Source: Picochlorum sp. 'celeri'
Lineage: Eukaryota > Chlorophyta > Trebouxiophyceae
Assembly (NCBI GenBank): GCA_010909725.1
Contig: JAACMV010000027.1
Coordinates: forward strand, 186,001 to 250,000
Direction: 5' to 3'
DNA: 64,000 nucleotides
Shown piece by piece: positions 50,913-60,520 of the stretch. The translations under genes were made by a program, and so were the position numbers. A model generated the notes under the pieces. That model saw nothing but the letters and a program-made list of their open reading frames with translations, was not told the origin of the DNA and made no database searches. How positions within the stretch are numbered: the stretch's first letter is position 1; each line of letters starts with the position of its first letter.

Positions 50913-51266
50913 ATGGCTGCGAGCAATACATCTCGCAGTCTCGCTGGTAGACTGCAGGCATTTTGGAATCATCCTGCCGGACCAAAAACCATCCATTTCT
51001 GGGCACCGACGTTCAAATGGTGTATCACCATTGCCAATATTGCTGATTTTCAAAGACCTGCAGAGTTTATATCATATCCCCAGCAAATTGCTGTGACTGC
51101 CACAGGGCTTATTTGGACCAGGTTTAGCACACAGATTAATCCTGTAAACTACAATTTGCTCGCTGTAAATGCCTTTATGGCCGCAACAGGACTGTATCAG
51201 CTGAGTAGGAAGATAGCACATGACCAGAGTACGAGCAAAGGGGGAGGAAAGGAAGCAGCGGAATGA
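50913..51266 (+). CDS. MPC2: mitochondrial pyruvate carrier subunit (MPC2-type)
   Basis: MPC heterodimers import pyruvate across the mitochondrial inner membrane. The single-exon product is 117 aa, the usual MPC size. HPAGPKTIHFWAPTFKWCI is the family signature near the start. IANIADFQRPAEFISYPQQI, ATGLIWTRFSTQINPVNYNL and LLAVNAFMAATGLYQLSRK give the three helices of the fold. The FSTQINPVNYNLL block and HFWAP start fit MPC2 rather than MPC1. A TGTAA at 51353-51357 is the likely poly(A) signal. Confidence 0.95.
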   Translation: MAASNTSRSLAGRLQAFWNHPAGPKTIHFWAPTFKWCITIANIADFQRPAEFISYPQQIAVTATGLIWTRFSTQINPVNYNLLAVNAFMAATGLYQLSRKIAHDQSTSKGGGKEAAE

Positions 51267-51606
51267 ATGTTATCTTGTTTCCTCATTGTTTGTTGTAGCA
51301 CTTTTCACAAGGGCTTTTTTCCCTGGTATGACTTGTCATCTCTTTTCGGTATTGTAAATAAAAGTCACAGATGTAGAGTGCACATACGTATACCCATTAT
51401 TGTTCCCAATGTGCCCAGCATGATGGGTATCCACCATCAGTTGCTCCGCTTGCCTGCTGCGTCCATGTCAAAGGCATGCCGTAATCAGAACTTTAGATCC
51501 GGCCCATCCCATTCTGGAGAATGGTAGTACGACTGGATCCGCGAAAACTCAAAAAAGTACAATTCTTCTTCTGTATCTATTGTTATGCGATTCTCATGAT
51601 GCGTGA
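51267..51606. other. intergenic between MPC and exchanger genes
   Basis: A 340 bp gap holding the MPC 3' UTR with TGTAA at 51353-51357 and the promoter of the exchanger gene. No gene visible. Confidence 0.5.
51353..51357 (+). terminator. TGTAA poly(A) signal of MPC gene
   Basis: TGTAA 87 bases past the stop codon. Confidence 0.45.
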
Positions 51607-54600
51607 ATGAGTGGGCTTGGAGCAGCAGACGAGCTGAGTACGTTGGGAAACAACGGTACCTGTTTCGGATACGTTGACGCCTTTGAGCAGACTGTATGTG
51701 AAGCTCAAAATTTAAATGTTACGAATCCTCCTAGTATATATGGCTTCGTTGAACATCCACAGTTGTGGTCTCCCACGCTGTGCTACTTGCTCAACGTTAC
51801 CCTGGCTAACAGGGTGCATATACCAGGGGCGATGAACTACTGTATTGTACCATCGCGAGGATACGATGCATTCTTATTCGTTGGTATCGCTCTGATAGCA
51901 GCATGCCTTTTGTTCGGAAAGCTGTCGACAGTGTATGTTCTGGTGGTTGGTGCCCTCTTGGGTATTCTTCATTACTACGTAGATATGCTGCAATTGGGCA
52001 ACAGTATCACACAATGGCTGTCCGTTGCCCCCAGTGATTTGTTTCTATACGCGTTTCTGCCGCCATTGATAGTGGAGCAAGCGATTCATATAGAATTTTA
52101 CATGTTTCGGAAAATGTTCATGCATTCCATCATGCTTGCTGTTGTCATGGTTATTCTGACGGCAATTATTCTGACGCCGCTGATACTGTTTGTTCTTGGA
52201 TTTCAATATAATGGCTGGACATGGGTACATGGGGCGCTGTTTGCAGCGATCATAGCACCGACTGACGCGTTGGCAGTCTCCTCTATTTTGAAAAAAGCAC
52301 ATGGTCCTGCAATCCTGACCACCATTCTGGAAGGGGAGTCACTGCTGAATGATGCAACTGGAATCACGCTTTTCCAGGTGTTTGAGGGCATTCTTGACAG
52401 AAACAGGGAGCAGTATAGCAATGCAATTCCTACAGTTTGGAGTGTGATTCCTACCATTATTGTGGATATCATCAAGCTGTCAGCAATTGGGGTGGGCATT
52501 GGGCTCGGATTCTCAATCATATCACTTTACATCCTTCGTTGGTTGAGATGGAGAGGAGCGGGGCTTCATATTGAAGCTGTGTATGTTTTGGCCATGGCAT
52601 ACTTGACATATTATGTCACAAACGCTCCTGCAGGCGGTTCTGGAGTGATTGCAGTTGTTACATTTGGTTTGTTCGGTAATTGGATGTCTATGTGGGGTAT
52701 GACAGGATCTGCTGTCAAGACTGGGGAGTTCAAAGCAATATGGGAGGCGATTTCATTTGCAGCCAATGGCTTGGTTTTTTTCTGGGCTGGGGTTGCATCT
52801 TTAACATATGTCATCCGGACAATATCTCAGACGCCCACGGACGCAATGACATTTGTATCTATTCCTTTGATCTACATTTTCATGTTGGTCATCAGAACAT
52901 TCTGCATTGCAATTTTCAATCCAATTTTTCATTTGGTTGGCAAGTCTCTGTCGGTTGCAGAAATTATGTTTACTGGATGGTCAGGACTGAGGGGGGCTGT
53001 CTCCTTGATTCTCGTGTCGTCTCTGTCAGGTGGAAGGAATTATATCAACTTGGTGGATAGTGAATTGACGATATCAGACTCGCATGCGATTGAGATGAGG
53101 ACTATAAAAGCAGACATGTCTCTTTGGACTGCATGGTTTGTTGTGCTGACATTGGTTGTGAATGGGCCATGTATCGCTCCATTACTTTCGATTTTGAAGC
53201 TCAACACAGTCCCAGAAGCAGCTCGGCACATTCAAGCGACGGCGAAAACAATTATATTGGACAATACAAAGGAGATTATTAAAAAACTTCGAGATGGGGA
53301 TGATGATGATGAGCTTCTCTCCGGGGCTGACTGGGATGTCATCGCCAAGTATGTTGATTTATCGAAAGATTTGCATGATTTTGGGAATGTGGAGGATATC
53401 TCAGAGTTCGATGATGACTCGCTAGGAAAGGGGACCTCGGAAACAGTTGAACTGGACCAGAACTCCTTGTGGTCTGTGGTGCTTGTCCTTGGCAAAGCAC
53501 TAAAGAATTCTTTGAAAAGATTCCTTGTAGATGTTTTCAGAATGCTTCTTTGTGCTCCCAGATCAAAAGACAGCGAGTCCCAAGACTCTCAGGATTCGTC
53601 ATCCCAGCAATGGGGATCATCAGATGAGTCAACACCTGCATTCGAAACCTTGCTCACCGAATGCCCGTTCCAAAGCGAGCAAATCATTGATGAAAAGAAT
53701 TCAAGTTTTATTATCACACAAGGATCCAGTGATATTGAGACTGGGTCGGCCAAATATGGACTGGAGCAGACAACCATGTCAAGTATTCAATATACTGATG
53801 GTGGAGGTATAGAGGACAAAGAGAGCGATTTTGATCAAGTATGCCTAGCAGGCTCGAGAAGGGATGACTTATTCAAAAACTTGAAAGAGGCTAGGAAGAA
53901 GCAACACCCCGAATCGGAAGCAGATGCCCAGGGTAATGACGCTTCGGACTCTACACTACCCTCTTCAGGAAACTTTCAAGAAACTAAAATACGACAAGCA
54001 AGGACTCTCTCATCTCGGTTGATTCAGGGTCAAATTGATGAACGGGCTGATGAAATTCGTCGAGATAATCATCCAGAGTATAATGAGCTGGTACAGTACC
54101 TAGCAGACGTCAACAACTCCTCTCAGGACAGTAGGTCGGCAGAATTAAGAGGTGACAGTAGCCACGGTTCCATGGAGCAGCGCACCCTAAATTCTATAAC
54201 GGGTGAGAAGTATAGAGAAAGATTTCCAAGTGACCCAACGGAACGTATGACATCTTATTCGAGAAAGGTTGATCTTTTCGGCAGGGCAATGACAGAGACA
54301 GCAAAGGATTCAAATTCCACCACCCCTGGGAGGTACGTGATATGCACTTGAATTATTTCACACGGTAGGTATTATTCATCTCAATTGATATATTTCAGAG
54401 CACAAGAAGATACCGCTGAAAGACCCACCGTGATATCTCACAGTTTGAGAGGCCATGCACATGGCAGAAATGGTACTCCCAGGGACTTTTCGACTCTCAA
54501 GGGTCCAGACGATGTCTCCAATAGGTTGAGGACAATTTCAGACATGAGCGAAATAACAGACTCGAATGATTCGGATGAGGAGAGCGGAACTGTAAATGGC

Positions 54601-56503
54601 AAAGAATCTAGTAGAGCGCCTGATGCTGCATCAGGCATGAGGCAAGATGGAATTGTACATGGGTGCGTTTTCTGTTTTAGGTATTTGCTGTGGTTAGTCA
54701 TGTTCACTCGAGACAAACAAACTTTAGTATATTTTCTAATTCTTGTACATACTTACATCCAGTCTGCGATTAAATACACTGCAAGAGATCAGGTCCAGAA
54801 TCACTGAAGGCCTCAAGACAAGGTTTCATGAAAGTCGACATCTTGGCAAGATTTCTGACGAAGCTTTCCGAATCTTAGTAGGCGCTTGCGATGAGAAAAT
54901 GGAAATTAAGAGTTATAGCAAGATTGGGGTATGGGATCTATTGGTAAAAAAGATCAGCAGATCTTTGATAACAAAAGTGATTGCCTCCCTGGCTCTTCAT
55001 GGCTCGATAAAATTCAAATCTGCAAATCCAATTGTGAAAAAGGTCTTGCATTATCCTTATGCACTCGCTGGTATTTTGTGCCGTAGATATCTTGGCAGAA
55101 GAGTGCTTTTGGGATGTGAGGTTGCCATAGAATATAATCTGGCATTGAATTCAAGTTCACATGTGCAGTGGCTGAGGTTGCATGGTGACTATACCTTGCC
55201 TCTCTTGGAGGAAGTAGAACTTGAATCGCAGCGATCATATAACTTTATTATTGAGAGAGAAATAGAAGCTCCAGATACATTTAGGGCAATTCAATCCTAT
55301 CGTGCAGGCATCGTTGTGATGAAAAAGATGCTAGACTTCCTGCATGAGATCCATGCTCAAGGCATTATCAACCATGGTGAATGCGAATTTGTGTGTGAAA
55401 AGGTGGGTAGAAAGCTACAACGACTGGAAGTGGTCGGCCCTATGTGGAGACCTCCGCGATATAAGGACGGCATACGGGCGCTAAAGCCATTTGCCACACT
55501 GGAGAAGGACATATTCAACGAACTGTGGGAGACGGGAACCATTAAAGAGTGCAAACCAGGGGAAATCATCTTTCATGCAGATGACATGTCGGCAAGCCAA
55601 GGACCTGGTATTATTTATATTATGCACGGTGTGGCCAAGCAGCAAAGGAGATTGAATTCTGTAGAGAGAGAGAAGTTTTGCGGTCCTGAATCATGCATTG
55701 GTGTGCTGCAAGCACTTCATCTTACATCATTAAGGGGGACAGAGAGCCTGGTAGCATCTGGCAACGCGTTAGGCAGAGGACCTGCTATTTTTCATATTCC
55801 TCAGGATAAAGTTGACGAAATTATGCTGAGAGCAGAGAAAGGCTCAAGAGCGTTCCTTCACGTAGTGCAAGGTTGGATCAAAGCTGCCTCCCTGCATGTT
55901 TTTTATGACCTCGAGGCTCCAATCACTCTAGAGATACTGAAGCACATTAAAAAGATAGAGATGGAAAGAGATACAGAAACCAATGTCGATCGTTTCAAAT
56001 CTCCATTTGCTGAGAGGTCTATACATGCAAATGCAGCAGAGTGGCAACAAGATGGGAGGAACAAGAGCATAGGTTTGCATCAGATATTTTCTCAAGACTT
56101 TATCGGCGTAGATGGCGTGCTTCCTGGACCATATGAACATCATCAAGAATCTATCAGATTCAAAAAAGCCACAAATTGTGTGCAGAAGATGGCTCAACGA
56201 CTGAAGAAAAGTCTCAACATGGCCCACGTGCTGTACTTTGATCACGGGGAATCAATACAACAGGATTGCACAATGATTCTGATGGCGGGCCACCTCAAAA
56301 CAGATCAAAATGTACAAGATGACGAAAAGATTCTTTCGAAGGACAATGTCATGCGAGCTCCAGCTGCAATCCCTTGGATGACAGAAGTCGACGAGCAGGC
56401 TCTCTTTGGCCAAGCAACACGTGTTTCCAACCAATCCCCCATCACTTGGAAAGTGATGTCAAAGACAGCCTTGATGGTTGTCTATCCTAATCCTCCTGTA
56501 TGA
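51607..56503 (+). CDS. SOS1-like plasma-membrane Na+/H+ exchanger with long cytosolic tail
   Basis: CPA1 exchangers expel Na+ against H+; the long tail type is plant SOS1. Exons are 51607-54332, 54399-54662 and 54763-56503; introns are 66 and 100 bp, both phase 2; the product is 1,576 aa, longer than plant SOS1 (about 1,150). The N-terminal 85 residues contain Cys and N-x-T sites. About 12 membrane segments run to about 540, with APTDALAVSSILKK and the CPA1 motif ESLLNDATGITLFQVF that carries the Asn-Asp pair, plus GWSGLRGAVSLIL. A disordered acidic region (about 570-990) follows. The last exon holds a helical region and a cyclic-nucleotide-binding-like fold (CKPGEIIFHADD, GIIYIMHGVAKQQ). Salt tolerance role is inferred from the family. 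Confidence 0.9.
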
Positions 56504-56557
56504 TAAGAAAATTCAATATTTCGATATACATGTATAGAAGCAAGAAGATATGTAGCA

Positions 56558-57697
56558 TTAGGTGAAACGAGCAGCCGGGTGTGCTTCAATCTTCTCCACA
56601 TTCTTCAAATAGTTATGGGTGAGATGTGATGATTGCTTGCAATCGCATGGCGCCCCATTCGCGCAGGATCCATTTGAAGATTTGACTTTCTCATTGTTAC
56701 TGCGCTGCAATGCTCTATTTCTACTGCCACCTCTAGACTTTCCAATCCCCAGTTGAGGAATACCTTTATTCAGCCCTTCAAGGAGAATACACGCTTTACA
56801 GACATCCTGACTGCTTAGGTATCCACAGTTCCTACAAGTACCTGGCTTACTCATCACAATTTTAGCTGAATCCTTTATTCGCAATCTCTCAGCACTCTTG
56901 ACCAGGTCAATAATCGCTCTCGGTCGCGCAGCCTCCAAATCCTTGACAAACTCTCTTGCAAGCCCCCTTGCCGCAAATGGGGAATACTTGCACTCGGTGC
57001 TAAAATAATCCAGCCTTTTGAAATATGCATACATGACAATCTCCTTCTCATACGTATACTTGAACGGTTTGACTCGAGGAAGCGAGCATTCATCCCCCGT
57101 TATCGCAGAGGAACACCGCCCTAATCGTGGCACGTCAGATCTCAACAAGTTCAACAAGACAGTCTCTGCAATATCATCTGCATTGTGACCCGTGGCCATC
57201 TTTGTCGCTCCCACCAGATGAGCACCTCGATCTAACGCTTGTCGACGAAAGACTCCACAAAAGGTGCAATTATTCTTCTTACCCACAGCCTCTACAATCT
57301 CATCCATGGTCCAACCATACAAATCCTTGTATGAAAACACATGCAAGGGTATCCCATACGTCTCCTCATTACGTTTCACTGTATCCAAAGAGTCATCTCG
57401 ATATCCAGATATTCCCTCGTCAATGCTAAGAAGTAACAAGTCTAATCCATATCCATAGCGTGCGTTCAATGTCGTCACAACGTGAGCCAGAACAGTAGAG
57501 TCTTTCCCTCCACTTGCAGCCAGAGCTACCTTCTCCCCTGCCTTAAACAAATTGTTTTTCATAATTGTCTCATGTACTTCTGTCTCAAATGCTTCATAGA
57601 AGCATTCTCGACAGAGGCTATCCATGGTTTTTGGGCGGCGCAAAACTGCTCTTGCATCCTTGCACGAATTGCAAAGTCGCTTCTTACCACCGCTCAT
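56558..57697 (-). CDS. CTU1: cytoplasmic tRNA 2-thiolation protein 1
   Basis: CTU1/NCS6 activates the wobble U34 of Lys, Glu and Gln tRNAs by adenylation and adds sulfur delivered by URM1. The single-exon product is 379 aa from the first ATG (57697). An N-terminal zinc-binding Cys set ([24 protein letters not shown]) precedes the PP-loop [33 protein letters not shown] carries the catalytic CxxC, and [17 protein letters not shown] is the diagnostic family block. A C-terminal zinc ribbon ([18 protein letters not shown]) completes the plan. Convergent with the exchanger gene, 54 bases between stops. Confidence 0.96.
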   Translation of the reverse strand: MSGGKKRLCNSCKDARAVLRRPKTMDSLCRECFYEAFETEVHETIMKNNLFKAGEKVALAASGGKDSTVLAHVVTTLNARYGYGLDLLLLSIDEGISGYRDDSLDTVKRNEETYGIPLHVFSYKDLYGWTMDEIVEAVGKKNNCTFCGVFRRQALDRGAHLVGATKMATGHNADDIAETVLLNLLRSDVPRLGRCSSAITGDECSLPRVKPFKYTYEKEIVMYAYFKRLDYFSTECKYSPFAARGLAREFVKDLEAARPRAIIDLVKSAERLRIKDSAKIVMSKPGTCRNCGYLSSQDVCKACILLEGLNKGIPQLGIGKSRGGSRNRALQRSNNEKVKSSNGSCANGAPCDCKQSSHLTHNYLKNVEKIEAHPAARFT

Positions 57698-57812
57698 TGT
57701 GACGTTCTCCACACGAATCAAGCTATTAGAAATTATAATTTACATGCATTATTGGATGCAAACGTAATAATACGAAAAGAAACAATAAGGATTACAGTGT
57801 ACGAGCAGTAAC

Positions 57813-58400
57813 TCAGAGCTTGAGTTTCCTGTTTGATTGTCGAAGATCCTTGGATACTGTCGATGAATCGGCAGTGGCGGATGAAACATACATGGACTCG
57901 ACATCCGTGGTAAATCCATCTCCAGAGAGATCCCTGAATACAAGTGTATCCCAATCCATATTTGATCCGTGCTCAACCAGCTTTTGAAGGTCAATTGATA
58001 TCTGGCAGGCACCATTTGAGTATGTGGTGGATCCGAAATAGGAGGCCTCCTCCTTTACGCTGGACATTCGAATCTCTGGACTTGCTATCTTGGTACTTGA
58101 ATCCACAAGAGAGAAGGATGCTCCATCAAAACCACAGTCCTGAGATGTGATTTTGAGACTGCTGCCATGCTTGCCTGGGCCCTTGGTGGTCACAAAGCGA
58201 ACCTCTCCATCATCATACACATCCATCCACATGAAGGATCCCTGGGAATTGGATTCAAAGTCTACGTCATAATCCACGCCCTTTGTCACCCATCCCTCTG
58301 CAAGAGATGCAGAACCAGGAGAGTAAATATCTCCCGCGGTCACCCCTTGGGCAGACACGGCCGCGGTGGCACCGACCAAAAGCAACACCTTCTTCATCAT
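57813..58400 (-). CDS. small secreted protein of unknown function next to the LPMO gene
   Basis: The single-exon product is 195 aa from the ATG at 58400 (a second ATG follows). The start MMKKVLLLVGATAAVSAQG is a clear signal peptide. The mature part is polar, beta-rich and has two Cys (SQDCGFDGASFSL, NGACQISIDLQKL): FMWMDVYDDGEVRFVTTKGPG, EIRMSSVKEEASYFGST, DWDTLVFRDLSGDGFTTDVE. This looks like a single jelly-roll-type domain, perhaps sugar-binding, but no family is recognised. It is divergent from the AA15 LPMO gene, so a shared promoter and role at the cell surface are possible. Confidence 0.75.
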   Translation of the reverse strand: MMKKVLLLVGATAAVSAQGVTAGDIYSPGSASLAEGWVTKGVDYDVDFESNSQGSFMWMDVYDDGEVRFVTTKGPGKHGSSLKITSQDCGFDGASFSLVDSSTKIASPEIRMSSVKEEASYFGSTTYSNGACQISIDLQKLVEHGSNMDWDTLVFRDLSGDGFTTDVESMYVSSATADSSTVSKDLRQSNRKLKL

Positions 58401-58776
58401 TGTTCCAAGAACAACACTTTCGTTATTCGTATGTACTAGTTGTACAAGAAATGATGGCAATGAATTTATAGTAGCAATTTATTATGCATTCTCAAGTAGT
58501 AGAGGTTTGCATCATATATCACGCTCGACCGCGTGTGGCCCCATGAATGATGCGATGAGGACGCCGGCCAGCGTCCTCGTCATCTCTTTTGCATAAATGC
58601 TCACTCACGCACTGCAAATGCCAGAATTATTTTAAAGAAATAATCTTTATATTATATATTGATAATAAAAATTCATTCAATACCTTTCTTGTTGATAATC
58701 AATCAACACGAACACAACCTATTGATTTCACGCGTCTGACGTCAGCAGCAGCCGAAAGTACCACTTGTCTTCAACC
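58401..58776. promoter_or_regulatory. divergent promoter region (secreted unknown / LPMO)
   Basis: A 376 bp spacer between the starts of two secreted-protein genes. An imperfect GC-rich inverted repeat (GAGGACGCCGGCCAGCGTCCTC) lies at 58557-58577 in its middle, and TATATTATATATTG at about 58648-58661 is AT-rich. Shared control is inference. Confidence 0.45.
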
Positions 58777-60140
58777 ATGTATGTCTACTACGTGCGTACT
58801 TTTCTGACAGCATTGTGCTTTTACATGCTTTCATCTGGGGTCCATGGCCATGGATATCTCAGAACTCCAAAAGGTACGCCGGCGTCCCATGTCGTGGTAG
58901 GAGCTACAAAGATGTGTATATGAATACACTCACTCATATTCATCTGTTTGTCTTGCAGCGAGGAATGTGGTTGCCAATTCAGATTACTGCCCACAATGCC
59001 TTTCAGCTGGAGGTCCTGGAGTAGTCGGGTCTGGAGCGTCCTTCCCGAACGGTAAGAATGGAATTTGCGGTGACCCATACACTGCACCAACACCCCGCAA
59101 CCATGAGGCAAATGGCAAATACTGGACAGGGGTGTCGCAGGCCACATATACAGAAGGGCAAATAATTGAACTCGACGTTGTCCTCACTGCCTACCATAAG
59201 GGTGACTTTGACTTTAGAATTTGCAAGATTGACGGCACGTCTGCCCAAGATGAGGCTGCCCAGCTCACAGAAGGCTGCCTGAACTTGAACGTTCTTAAAC
59301 AAGCTGATGTACCGGGTGTACAGAGCCCAGGATCTGCAAGGTACTTTATTGGTCCATCAAGCAAAGATTGGGAGTACAGGATGCAGTATCAGCTTCCAGA
59401 GGGACTGACCTGTGATGGTAAGACGTCCAGATGCGTGATGCAATGGCATTATCTTACTGGAAACTCGTGCAATCCTCCAAATACCCCATCTCAGTATGGT
59501 TCAAGTGGCCTCGCAGAGTGCGGTCCAACAAGCCCATATCCAGAGGTATGTTTTTTATTTCTACATTATTTCTTGTGTGGTGATGAAGAGTATGATGATG
59601 CCATTTGTTTACCTACTATTATTATATGTCTTGCAGGAATTTTGGAACTGCGCTGATATTACAATTTTGCCAAGAGGAGGATCTTCTCCACAACCAGAGC
59701 CATCTCCACAACCAGAGCCATCTCCAGAGCCTGAGCCATCACCAGAGCCTGAGCCATCACCAGAGCCTGAGCCATCACCAGAGCCTGAGCCATCTCCAGA
59801 GCCAGTGCCATCTCCAGAACCAGTGCCATCTCCAGAACCAGTGCCATCACCATCGCCAAAGCCAGTGCCATCACCATCGCCAAAGCCAGTGCCATCCCCA
59901 TCTCCAAAGCCAGTGCCATCCCCATCGCCACAGCCATCCCCAGTTACAGATGCAGAAAGCTTCTGCCAAAACATCAAGGCCAGTGGTAAGCCATATGGAT
60001 TCTACGCCGACAAGGCCACTGGATGCTCCAACTATTACAGATGTGAAGCCACTGGATCATGGTACTTCAACTGCCCAAGCAGCCTCGTGTGGAACGAAGC
60101 CATCTCAACCTGTGATTGGCCAGCAAACGTCCAATGCTAA
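58777..60140 (+). CDS. AA15-type lytic polysaccharide monooxygenase with CBM14
   Basis: LPMOs use copper and H2O2 or O2 to cut crystalline chitin or cellulose. Exons are 58777-58873, 58959-59545 and 59637-60140; introns are 85 and 91 bp, phases 1 and 0; the product is 395 aa. The signal peptide ends at VHG, so mature His1 is H25 in [11 protein letters not shown]. The second copper His is H112 in AYHKGDFDF. Family marks follow: [33 protein letters not shown] and [15 protein letters not shown] Pro/Glu/Ser linker (about 237-330) carries 6-residue PSPEPE-type repeats, and the C-terminal 60 residues are a CBM14 chitin-binding domain with six Cys ([17 protein letters not shown]). AA15 is best known from arthropods. 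Substrate is probably chitin-like. Confidence 0.88.
59690..59944 (+). repeat. 18-bp tandem repeats coding a [12 protein letters not shown] linker
   Basis: About 14 imperfect copies of an 18-base unit inside the LPMO last exon. The array changes from PSPEPE to PSPEPV to PSPSPKPV, so it looks like block-wise expansion. Minus-strand Gly/Asp frames over it are shadows. Confidence 0.85.
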
Positions 60141-60520
60141 TGTCTCTAATGTCTTCTACCAGCATACTAGCACTCAAACTTAATAAAATGTTGCCAATTG
60201 TTCCAGAGAGTACAGTTCGTTTCCTATAGTTTTTTTCGTGACCACCTTCTTATACTATACAGCGATGTAAAAACCATACACGCAGAGAAAGATTACAAAC
60301 CTCAGCGCGTCTTCATAAGAATAACCCAGAAATCTACCAGAGCCAGCCAGGCTCCATGGAGCTGGCCATTAGTGGCCATGCAGTTGGCTGTTGTTACCTG
60401 ATTGATGCCAACGACATCAATAAACTAGTCAGGAAACATTCGGCAAACCGTCAGCCTCTGCGGCGCATACTAAATTATCAAAAAGGAAAAAAATAATAGT
60501 AGTGACAAAATCCAATTCGA
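60141..60520. other. intergenic between LPMO and coiled-coil genes
   Basis: A 380 bp gap. AATAAAATG at 60182 and TGTAA at 60266-60270 are candidate LPMO 3' signals. An imperfect palindrome around CTCCATGGAG lies at about 60347-60366. No gene visible. Confidence 0.45.

Noticed and set aside
57749..58015. Minus-strand frame overlapping the secreted unknown
   Set aside because: Different frame of the same exon; lacks a signal peptide and any domain.
59609..59977. Gly/Asp repeat protein on the minus strand
   Set aside because: Shadow of the Pro/Glu repeat linker of the LPMO.
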